Positions 7,047 through 14,619 of a stretch of DNA of 60,784 bases are shown piece by piece. The notes under the pieces are model-generated. The model did no database searches, was not told the DNA's origin, and was given only the letters and a program-made list of their open reading frames with translations. Numbering within the stretch: the stretch's first letter is position 1; each line of letters starts with the position of its first letter. Source of the DNA: Myxococcales bacterium (lineage in GTDB: Bacteria; Myxococcota_A; Polyangia; Polyangiales; Polyangiaceae); assembly GCA_021847645.1 (NCBI GenBank), contig JAJZQG010000016.1, positions 1 to 60,784 of the forward strand. The letters are read 5' to 3'. The position numbers and the translations under genes were made by a program.

Positions 7047-9817
7047 CGAGCGAACACGTCCGCGAGCTCACGCCGCACGCGCGCCTCGTCGAGGCCGAAG
7101 TCCGCGGCCGCGTAGCGATGCCGCGCGCGCCTCGAGCCACCGTCGGTGCCCAGCTGGTCGAGCCGATCGGCTAGATGCCTATCGGGGCCGGGCAGCCCGA
7201 AGTGCCGGTAGATGTCGAGAACGGCCCGGCGTGGATCGCCGACGAAGTCCCGGTACGGCAGCGTAAGCCGGCGGCTATCGGGCAGTTGCGGCACGTCGCG
7301 CTCTGCGGAGCGGTAGGTGCGCAGGCTGTCGGCCAGGATCACATCGACCTGCCGCGGGGTCATCTCCCGGAATCCCGGGAAGCGGTGCCGCCAGATGGCG
7401 CGGATCAAGCTCAAGCGCGAGGGGATCGCCTCGAGAGGATGACGCACGAGGTAGATGAAGCGCGCGTCGGGAAACACCTGCGCAAGCTGCGGGACCTTGT
7501 GCGTGAATGCCGGATTCTTCGACACAATCCAGCGCTCGGCGGGCTGACCGACGTCATCGCGCGCGAGCTTCTTGAGCAGGCACGCGCGATAGTAGCCCAG
7601 CACCCTGGCCTGACGGCGCTCGGTCCACCCCTCGAAGGTGCGCAGGTCGTCGAGCTCGCGAAGCTCCGCGGAGCTGGGTGCGTCGTTCGCGCACATCACC
7701 GATTCGAAGACCGTCCAAAGCACGAACTCGTCTTCCTCGATCTCGTCGAATCGCAGCCGGTGGATGTCATCGAGGGGACCGAAGAGCCGGTCCTGCAGGC
7801 GGGCGAAGCGGCGTTGCAGCGTGCCGCCGCGCTTCTGGTCCCAAGACGCCAGGCGCGCCAGCCCGCGCTGCACGCTCACGGCGGGGAGCAGCATTTCGTG
7901 CAGCGCCAGGGCCCTTGCATGGGTGCGATCGGCCGCGAGCAGCCGATGCAGGAAGGTGGTGCCGGAGCGTTGGTGGCCGAGGATGAAGAGCGGGCCGATC
8001 GAGCGTTGCTCGCGCCACGGCGCGGACAGGGCCTCGTCGAGGGCCCAGGCGGATTGCGAGATGCCGAGCAGCGCGAGGCGAAACGCCATCTGTCCAGCGA
8101 CCCCGGCGAGCGACGCTTCGTGGCGGGCCATCAGGGCGTACTTGCGGCCGAAGGAGCGCCAGCCGAACGGCATGGCTGCGCCGGGCAGCCAAGCCCAGGG
8201 GCTCTGGTCGGACTGCGGGGAGGTTGCGCGCGGGGTTCGATCGCAGCCAAGCACGGCCGCGGCATGCGCGCGCACGGCCTGCTTGTCGACCTTGTTCTGG
8301 CGTCCGGTGACGGGAATGGGGTCGAGCACCAACACGTGATCCGGCGCAGCGTCCGGGCCAACGACCGCGCCGACTCTCGCGCGCAGCGCGCTCTCGTCGA
8401 GACGCGCGCCGGGCGTCGACGGCTGCGCGCACAGAACGACGTCCTCGTCCTGGCGAGCCTCGTTCCACAGACCGACCAGGGCGCACTCGCGCAGCAGCAG
8501 GCCGCCCCGATCGTCGCGCAGGGCCTTGATTGTCGGCTCGAGGGTCGATGGATAGATGTTGACGCTGCGCCGGATGATCATGTCCTTGGCGCGGCCGAGG
8601 AGCACGAGGGCGCGTCCCTGCGACCACGGCACGATCGTTCCCAGATCGCCGGTACGCAGCCGTCGCTCGTGGGCGAGAGGCGTCTCTCCGAGATACCCGG
8701 AGAACATCGAAGGGGCGTGCAGCACCACTTCTCCCACGGCTCCCTCGGCTACCGCGCCGTCGATGCGCAGCTCGATGCCCGGCAACGGGACGCCGACCAG
8801 GTCTCCGGGGCGATCCCAGGCGATCTTGTCTTCCGCGGAGACCACGGACACCGGGCCGACCTCGGTCAACCCGTAGAGCACCATCACGCGGGTGGACGGG
8901 TGGAGCCAGGCTCGAAGGGAGCGCAGGAAGTCGGGCGTCACGGGCGCGCTGCCGAGCAGCACGGTGTGCAGCGAAGCGGGCAGCTGGGACCTGCCCGGTC
9001 CGGTCATCGCCATCATCTCGACCCAGACGTAGGGGGAGCCGAAGTAGGCATCGACCTGCCCGCGGCGCACGAGGTCGAGCACGTTGGCTGCACGCTTTCG
9101 CTTGCGCCCCTTGGTGGTGAATGCGCTGCGGCCGAGGCGCAAGGCGTAGAGCAACTGCTGCGGCGTGTCGGCCAGAAAGCGCTCTACGTGGCAGTCGCCC
9201 AGCACATGACGGATATTGGACAGGTAGTGTTCGAGGGCGCCGTGCGAAAGCCGCACTCCCTTGGGCGCGCTGGTCGTGCCGCCCGTGAACACCAGCACCG
9301 CGTCGTCGTCGGCTCCGCGCTCCACGGGGTCGAAACCGGTCGAGCGACCGGCTCGACGAGCCAGACGCTCGAGCATTGCGCGGGACACGAGGATGCGCTT
9401 CATGGCAGCGCTGGCGGGCGGAAGCGGGGGCACGTCGATCTCGCGGCGTGCGAGAGCCGCCCGCACGCGTGGGGCCCGGTTGGCGGCGATCACCGCGGGG
9501 TGAGACAGCAGCCACCCGGGTGCCGCGGCGCGGATGCGCGAGAGATAGACCGCGTCACCCAGACCGGGTTCGCACAGCACGGGCACGCCTCCGGCCAGCA
9601 ACACGGCAATGGCGGAAGCCGCGAAGCAGATGCCTTGGGGTGTTTGGAGCAGGACGCGGTCGCCGGGTGCCAGCCCCCGGTCGCGAAGCAGTGCGGCCAG
9701 GGCCACAACCATCGCCCGAAGCCCGGCGTAGTCGACGGCAACGCGATTGCTCTCGCGGATCGCGAGACGCTCCGGGGCGGAATCGAGGACGGACAGGAGC
9801 GGAGAAGCGACGTTCAT
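7031..9817 (-). CDS. acyl/aryl-AMP ligase fused to PAPS-type sulfotransferase
   Basis: Two-enzyme fusion of 928 residues. Residues 1 to about 525 are an ANL-superfamily adenylating domain: A3 motif VFTGGTTSAPKG (177-188), A5-like YGLTEVGP, A7-like RTGDLG, a hinge region RAKDMIIRRSVNIYP and the A10-like NKVDKQAV with its lysine. Residues about 535-928 are a sulfotransferase: 5'-phosphosulfate loop LGHQRSGTTFLHRLL near 612-626, a Lys/Asn segment VSKNPAFTHK and the RHP motif typical of 3'-phosphate binding. There is no carrier-protein domain or phosphopantetheine serine between the halves. The ligase probably activates a carboxylic acid and the second half sulfates a hydroxyl; whether both act on one substrate is unknown. 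No strong ribosome site precedes the ATG. Domain calls are firm, the substrate is not. Confidence 0.88.
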   Translation of the reverse strand: MNVASPLLSVLDSAPERLAIRESNRVAVDYAGLRAMVVALAALLRDRGLAPGDRVLLQTPQGICFAASAIAVLLAGGVPVLCEPGLGDAVYLSRIRAAAPGWLLSHPAVIAANRAPRVRAALARREIDVPPLPPASAAMKRILVSRAMLERLARRAGRSTGFDPVERGADDDAVLVFTGGTTSAPKGVRLSHGALEHYLSNIRHVLGDCHVERFLADTPQQLLYALRLGRSAFTTKGRKRKRAANVLDLVRRGQVDAYFGSPYVWVEMMAMTGPGRSQLPASLHTVLLGSAPVTPDFLRSLRAWLHPSTRVMVLYGLTEVGPVSVVSAEDKIAWDRPGDLVGVPLPGIELRIDGAVAEGAVGEVVLHAPSMFSGYLGETPLAHERRLRTGDLGTIVPWSQGRALVLLGRAKDMIIRRSVNIYPSTLEPTIKALRDDRGGLLLRECALVGLWNEARQDEDVVLCAQPSTPGARLDESALRARVGAVVGPDAAPDHVLVLDPIPVTGRQNKVDKQAVRAHAAAVLGCDRTPRATSPQSDQSPWAWLPGAAMPFGWRSFGRKYALMARHEASLAGVAGQMAFRLALLGISQSAWALDEALSAPWREQRSIGPLFILGHQRSGTTFLHRLLAADRTHARALALHEMLLPAVSVQRGLARLASWDQKRGGTLQRRFARLQDRLFGPLDDIHRLRFDEIEEDEFVLWTVFESVMCANDAPSSAELRELDDLRTFEGWTERRQARVLGYYRACLLKKLARDDVGQPAERWIVSKNPAFTHKVPQLAQVFPDARFIYLVRHPLEAIPSRLSLIRAIWRHRFPGFREMTPRQVDVILADSLRTYRSAERDVPQLPDSRRLTLPYRDFVGDPRRAVLDIYRHFGLPGPDRHLADRLDQLGTDGGSRRARHRYAAADFGLDEARVRRELADVFARYGFE

Positions 9818-10009
9818 GCGGTGGCCGCAGCCTGACCAAGGCTGCTCATGGCGTTCGCGTAGGATAGCGCGATGGCGTCGTTCCTTGGGGTCCGTCTGGA
9901 CAGGCAGGAGCGATTCTCACGGACGCACGTGCGTCGACAAGAGAAACTCGCTGGGTCGGCCGGCCGGTACGGGCTATGATCCGCGCGACGGCATGACGGG
10001 AGGCACGAG

Positions 10010-11770
10010 ATGAGCACGAAACATGCAGCGGACGAGCCGGCGCGCGAAGCGCCGGAACAGCCGCCCGTCGTGGATTCGGTGACCGAGGCGACGAACCTGC
10101 GCCTGCACGGGGAAGTGGCGGCGCGTCAGCAGGCCGAAGCATTCCTCGACGAGATCATCAACGCGTTGGGCGACCCGGTGTTCGTCAAGGACGAGCAGCA
10201 CCGATGGACGACGGTGAACCGGGCGTTCTGCGAGATCATGGGGCGCCCGCGCGAGGAGCTGCTAGGCAAGTCGGACTTCGACTTTCTGCCGGAGACCGAG
10301 GCGCGCGTCTTCTGGGGCAAGGATGACGAGGTGTTCTCCACCGGTAAGGAGAACGTCAACGAGGAGTACCTGACGGACGCCGCGGGGATGCAGCACGTGG
10401 TGATGACCACCAAGACGCTGTTCCGCAGCGCCGATGGCGGCAAGTACTTGGTGGGCGTCATTCGCGACGTGACCCGTCAACGGGACGACGAGCAGGAGCT
10501 GGCGCGCTACCGCTCGCAGCTCGAGGAGCTGGTGAGCGCGCGCACGCGAGAGCTACTGCACGCCAACCAGAAGCTGATGCAGGAGATGGACGAACGTCGT
10601 CGCGCGGAGGAGGGCAAGCGCCAGGCGGAGGCGCAGCTGGTGCACCAACAGAAGCTGGAAGCGATCGGGAGGCTGGCGGGCGGGGTGGCGCACGACTTCA
10701 ACAACCTGCTGACGGGGATCCTGGGGCACGTGTCGTTGGCGTTGCGCGAGGCGCCGAGCGAAGGGCGGGTGTTCGATTCGCTCAACGAGATCCGCAACGC
10801 GGCCAAGCGAGCCGCGGACCTGACGCGCCAGCTCTTGGCCTTCAGCCGCAAGCAGGTTATCGAGCCGCGGCGTGTGGATCCGGGGCAGCTCATCGGCAAC
10901 CTGCAGAAGTTGCTGGCGCGCATCATCGGCGAAGACATCCGCCTCGAGACCGAGCTTCAGGCTTCGCTGCCGACCATCCGTGTGGATCCCGGCCAGATCG
11001 AGCAGGTCATCGTCAACCTGGCCGTCAATGCGCGCGACGCGATGCCCAAGGGCGGCACGCTGCTCATCAAGACGTCGCGGTGCACGGTGGGGGCCGATGG
11101 AAGTGCGGGGCACGCGGCGATGCGGCCGGGCGAGTACGTGCTGATGACCGTGACCGACACGGGCGTGGGGATGGACAAGCAGACGCGCGACCGGATCTTC
11201 GAGCCGTTTTTCACGACCAAGCCGCGCGGGACGGGGCTTGGGCTGTCGACGGTCTATGGCATCGTGCAGCAGCACGACGGATTCGTCGACGTGCGATCGG
11301 AGCCGGGGCGGGGCACCTCGTTCCTGGTGTACCTGCCGGCGGCGGACGGCCGGGTGGATGCTGACGCCAAGTCGTCACCCACGCCGGATCTGCCGTCGGG
11401 CAACGAGACGATCATGCTGGTGGAGGACGAAGCGATCGTGCGCGACGTGGCCCGCATCCTGCTGTCGCAGCTGGGCTACAGGGTGTTGGTCGCTGCGGAC
11501 GGGGCGCAGGCGTTGGCGCTGAGCGAGCTCGAGGCTGACCCGATTCACCTGCTGATCACGGATATCATCATGCCGGGCATGGACGGGCGGGAGTTGGCGG
11601 CGTTGCTCAAGGCACGCCGGCCGGGTCTGCGCGTGCTGTTCACGTCGGGGTACACGGACGACGTCATCGTGCGACGCGGCGTGTTGGAGAAGGGAGTGGA
11701 TTTCGTGGCCAAGCCCTTCTCGCGGGAGTTGCTTGCGGCGCGGGTTCGGGAGATTCTGGATCGAACCTGA
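10010..11770 (+). CDS. hybrid histidine kinase (PAS-HisKA-HATPase-REC)
   Basis: Soluble hybrid kinase of 586 residues. A PAS domain (about 45-155) is followed by a charged coiled coil (about 155-220), HisKA with the acceptor histidine in GGVAHDFNNLLTG, an HATPase domain with NLAVNARDAMP (N box), DTGVGMD (G1) and GTGLGLST (G2), and a C-terminal receiver (about 465-586) with its aspartate in LLITDIIMPGMDG. The HDFNN type of HisKA with a C-terminal receiver is common in delta-proteobacterial relays. The start has GGGAGG 7 bases upstream. The hydrolase gene begins 17 bases after the stop on the same strand, so the two are probably co-transcribed. The divergent fusion gene ends its 5' side 192 bases away. 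Confidence 0.94.
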   Translation: MSTKHAADEPAREAPEQPPVVDSVTEATNLRLHGEVAARQQAEAFLDEIINALGDPVFVKDEQHRWTTVNRAFCEIMGRPREELLGKSDFDFLPETEARVFWGKDDEVFSTGKENVNEEYLTDAAGMQHVVMTTKTLFRSADGGKYLVGVIRDVTRQRDDEQELARYRSQLEELVSARTRELLHANQKLMQEMDERRRAEEGKRQAEAQLVHQQKLEAIGRLAGGVAHDFNNLLTGILGHVSLALREAPSEGRVFDSLNEIRNAAKRAADLTRQLLAFSRKQVIEPRRVDPGQLIGNLQKLLARIIGEDIRLETELQASLPTIRVDPGQIEQVIVNLAVNARDAMPKGGTLLIKTSRCTVGADGSAGHAAMRPGEYVLMTVTDTGVGMDKQTRDRIFEPFFTTKPRGTGLGLSTVYGIVQQHDGFVDVRSEPGRGTSFLVYLPAADGRVDADAKSSPTPDLPSGNETIMLVEDEAIVRDVARILLSQLGYRVLVAADGAQALALSELEADPIHLLITDIIMPGMDGRELAALLKARRPGLRVLFTSGYTDDVIVRRGVLEKGVDFVAKPFSRELLAARVREILDRT

Positions 11771-11787
11771 CCCAGCGAGGTCCCTGC

Positions 11788-12429
11788 ATGTCGTCCCCCG
11801 GCTCGTCCCCGTCGACTCTTCCTCTCGTCATCATCAACGGCCTTGGCGCACCGAGGCCCGCGGCGCTGTTCTACGCGCACTACTTCCGCAAGGCCGGGCG
11901 CCGTACGTTCGTGGCCCGTCAGAAGCACCTGTACTATGGCGATGTCCGCAACTCCGCGCGCCTGGTCGCGCAGCAGGTGGACGAGGCTCGGGACACGACG
12001 GGTGAGGCGAAGGTGCAGTTGGTGGGCATGAGCCTGGGGGGCTTGCTGGGGTACTACTACCTGGCGTGCCTGGGCGGCGCCGCGCAGGTCGAGTGTTTCG
12101 TGTCGGTGGGCGCGCCCCTCAACGGAGCTCCGGTCGCCCACCTGGGGCGGCTGCCGCCGCTGAGCGTGTTGCCCGCTATCGCGCAGTGCCGTCCGGGCAG
12201 CGAGATCTTCCGCGAAATCCACAGGGCGCCGCCGATTCGCGGCCCGCGGCTGTATTCGGTAGGCGCGCGCGGCGACGCGCTCACGCCCAAGGGCGTGTGG
12301 GACGCGCCGGGGTTCGAGGCGGTAGCATCGGATCACGGGTGTTTCCCGGTGGGCCACTGGATGCTGTTCACGCACGACGTCAACAAGGAGATCGTGCTGC
12401 GGCTGCTCGACGGCAGAAACGGCGGCTGA
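11788..12429 (+). CDS. alpha/beta-hydrolase, lipase/esterase-like
   Basis: Small alpha/beta-hydrolase of 213 residues. The nucleophile elbow GMSLGG carries the serine, preceded by the oxyanion-region strand LVIINGLGAP. The likely acid is the aspartate in GARGDALTP and the histidine lies in DHGCFPVGHW, completing a plausible triad. The pattern resembles bacterial triacylglycerol lipases and PGAP1-like hydrolases, but the substrate cannot be told. No signal peptide is seen, so it is predicted cytoplasmic. It sits 17 bases downstream of the hybrid kinase gene and may share its transcript. Confidence 0.8.
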   Translation: MSSPGSSPSTLPLVIINGLGAPRPAALFYAHYFRKAGRRTFVARQKHLYYGDVRNSARLVAQQVDEARDTTGEAKVQLVGMSLGGLLGYYYLACLGGAAQVECFVSVGAPLNGAPVAHLGRLPPLSVLPAIAQCRPGSEIFREIHRAPPIRGPRLYSVGARGDALTPKGVWDAPGFEAVASDHGCFPVGHWMLFTHDVNKEIVLRLLDGRNGG

Positions 12430-12432
12430 TCG

Positions 12433-12487
12433 AGCCACGGTAGCGCCGGTGTCGTTGCCGGGCGCTTGCCGCGACACGCCTGTGGCT
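12433..12487. other. nested inverted repeat after the hydrolase gene
   Basis: An outer arm AGCCAC (12433-12438) pairs with GTGGCT (12482-12487), and an inner arm GTGTCG (12449-12454) pairs with CGACAC (12472-12477). The structure begins 3 bases after the hydrolase stop codon, where a terminator or mRNA 3'-end hairpin would be expected, but there is no U-tract. Function is inferred from position only. Confidence 0.35.
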
Positions 12488-12698
12488 AGCGCGGGCAGCG
12501 CGTGGGCGCCCGGGCTCGCCAATCGCGGGGCGAAGCTGTCCGAGACGACTGTTCCGTTGCATCGAATCGCTCGGCCTACCGTGAGGAAACCGCGCGCCGG
12601 TCGAGGGGAAACAGCGCGCGGGCCTCCCTGAATTTACAGACCTTTTGCGGTGCCGGCAGAGCCCGGGAGGCACTCTAGAGCGCAGGAAAGACCCAACC

Positions 12699-14375
12699 AT
12701 GACCAAGAAGATCCTGCTGACCGGCGTGTTCGGCCCGTTCGGCGTCGACGACGCCTTCGGACGCAAAGAGAACGTGATGGAGCTGTTCCACAACCAGGTG
12801 ACGAAGGCCCAAGGGCCGGCGTCGCTGCGGTTCCATCACCGCTCCTTCGCGCTGTACTTCCTGGCGGAGAACGTGCAAACGCCGGTGACGGTGCTGGACT
12901 TCCCCTCGCGCGAGCAGTTCGTCGAGGAGCTGCGGCGGCATCGTTACGACGCAGTGGGCATCAGCTTCATCGCACCCAACTTCGTGAAGGCGCGGGAGAT
13001 GGCCAAGCTCGTGCGGGAGATCCAGCCGGGCGCGGAGATCATCCTGGGAGGGCACGGGGCGGCGATCGAGGGTGTGGAAGAGCTGATTCCCTGCGACCAC
13101 GTGGTCAAGGGCGAGGGCATCCGGTGGTTGCGACGGTATCTGGGCGAGAGCGAGGACGCCCCGATTCGGCACCCTGCCCTGGTTTCCGCTGAGCACAAGC
13201 ACATCTATGGCATTCCGACCCCAGGCGTGGCTGCCCTGCTCGTGCCCGGCGTGGGCTGCGTCAACGGCTGCCGGTTCTGCGCGACGACCCACTTCTTCGA
13301 GAAGAAGTCCATCTCGTTCTTCCGCCGCGGTGAAGACCTGTACCAGAACGCGTGCCGCATCAGCGACGAGCTGGGCACCAGCGACTTCTTCGTCATGGAC
13401 GAGAACTTCCTCAAGGACAAGGCGCGGGCCCTCGAGCTGCTGGCTTGCATGGAACGGGACCGTCGTCCCTTCGGCTTCGCGATCTTCTCGTCGGCCGAGG
13501 CCATCCAGTCCTTCGGCATCGACAACATGGTACGGCTCGGCGTGTACTTCGTGTGGGTCGGCGCGGAATCGAAACGCGAGACCTACGACAAGAACAAGGG
13601 ACGCGACCTGCGCGCGATCGTGCGCGAGCTGCGTGACAACGGCATCTCCGTGCTCGCCTCGGGCATCCTGTTCCTCGAGCACCACACGCCCCAGAACATC
13701 TGGGAGGACATCGACTACATCATTGACCTGGAGGCCGACTTCACCCAGTTCATGATGTTCACCCCGCTGCCCGTCACGCGCCTGTACCAGGACTACAAGG
13801 CCAAGGGGCTCATCGACTTCGACCTGCCGTTCGAGGAGTGGCACGGCCAGCACCTGCTCAACTGGCGTCACCCGCACTTCTCGCGCCAGCAGGCTACACG
13901 CGTCCTGGGCGAGGCGTTCCGGGCCGAGTTCGATCGCCTGTCGGCCTCGACGCTGCGGATGACCGAGACCTGTGCCCGCGGCTATGCCAACCTGGCCGAC
14001 AAGGCCGCTTCGGACCCCTGGGTCGCCCTGCAGCGCGAACGGCTGCGCGCCCGAGGCACCGAGTTGCGCATCCTCATGCCCACGATGCGCGCCTTCGCCC
14101 ACAGCGCCGTCGAGCGGGCACATGTGCAGCGAGTGGCCGAGCAATGCGAGAAAGCCTACGGGCCTCAGCCCATCAAGGAGCGCTTGCTCGGGTTGGGCGC
14201 CCTTGGGATCGCCGAAGGGCACGCGGTCAAGGCGCGTCTGTTCGGTGATATGGACCAGCCGCAGTTCCGGCAGGTGCGCTACCGCTGGCCCGACGGCCAC
14301 CGGACGTCGGCCGCGCAACCCGTGCGGTTGCCGATGTTGCAGCCGGTAACGGACTCGCCCGCAGGACGCCCGTAG
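12699..14375 (+). CDS. radical SAM protein with B12-binding-like N-terminal domain
   Basis: Radical SAM enzyme of 558 residues. The N-terminal part (about 1-165) has the Rossmann-like layout of cobalamin-binding radical SAM proteins (VGISFIAP, IILGGHGA), though a clear DxHxxG cobalamin ligand is not visible, so the cofactor is uncertain. The 4Fe-4S motif is CVNGCRFC (C-x3-C-x2-C, near residues 187-194), followed by the expected barrel strands (DFFVMDENF, VGAESKRETYDK). The C-terminal 150 residues are Arg-rich and helical and not recognised. The start at 12699 is supported by AGGAAAG upstream and by the family N-terminus MTKKILL. It stands alone, with no linked substrate gene, so neither a methyltransferase nor a lipid-modifying role can be assigned. 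Confidence 0.88.
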   Translation: MTKKILLTGVFGPFGVDDAFGRKENVMELFHNQVTKAQGPASLRFHHRSFALYFLAENVQTPVTVLDFPSREQFVEELRRHRYDAVGISFIAPNFVKAREMAKLVREIQPGAEIILGGHGAAIEGVEELIPCDHVVKGEGIRWLRRYLGESEDAPIRHPALVSAEHKHIYGIPTPGVAALLVPGVGCVNGCRFCATTHFFEKKSISFFRRGEDLYQNACRISDELGTSDFFVMDENFLKDKARALELLACMERDRRPFGFAIFSSAEAIQSFGIDNMVRLGVYFVWVGAESKRETYDKNKGRDLRAIVRELRDNGISVLASGILFLEHHTPQNIWEDIDYIIDLEADFTQFMMFTPLPVTRLYQDYKAKGLIDFDLPFEEWHGQHLLNWRHPHFSRQQATRVLGEAFRAEFDRLSASTLRMTETCARGYANLADKAASDPWVALQRERLRARGTELRILMPTMRAFAHSAVERAHVQRVAEQCEKAYGPQPIKERLLGLGALGIAEGHAVKARLFGDMDQPQFRQVRYRWPDGHRTSAAQPVRLPMLQPVTDSPAGRP

Positions 14376-14557
14376 GCCTCGGGTCCGGCCGAGGCGGACT
14401 GCCCAGCGGGCCGTCGCCAGAGTTGGGAGTTGCGGGTCTGCGTGCGCGCCGCGAACGGGGTACGCGCCTGCGGCGGGTCGTGCGAGACTGCCTTGCGATG
14501 CTCATGGCGCAACGTCCCAAGGCGGTTTCGGCCGCGCTGGCAGGGGCCGCAAAAAAA

Positions 14558-14584
14558 TGTCACAAGGCGGCGCCGCTCTGCGTT
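14558..14584 (+). promoter_or_regulatory. candidate ECF-type sigma promoter (TGTCACA-N16-CGTT)
   Basis: TGTCACA at 14558-14564, after a run of seven A residues, is followed by exactly 16 bases and CGTT at 14581-14584. The known ECF41 promoter consensus is TGTCACA-N16-CGTC, so six or seven -35 bases and three of four -10 bases agree with identical spacing. It lies 36 bases upstream of the VIT/VWA start in a gene set that itself encodes an ECF-like sigma factor, which suggests autoregulation. This is inference from sequence; that sigma lacks the SnoaL-like tail of true ECF41 members. Confidence 0.5.
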
Positions 14585-14619
14585 GGTCCTTCGAACGCCT
14601 CAACGGAAGGACCTAGACC

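Noticed and set aside
7175..9835. Long forward open frame opposite the ligase-sulfotransferase gene
   Set aside because: The reverse strand encodes two clear enzymes; the forward product has no recognisable motif.
12675..14318. Reverse open frame opposite the radical SAM gene
   Set aside because: The forward strand carries the CxxxCxxC motif and a ribosome site; the reverse product is low-complexity.
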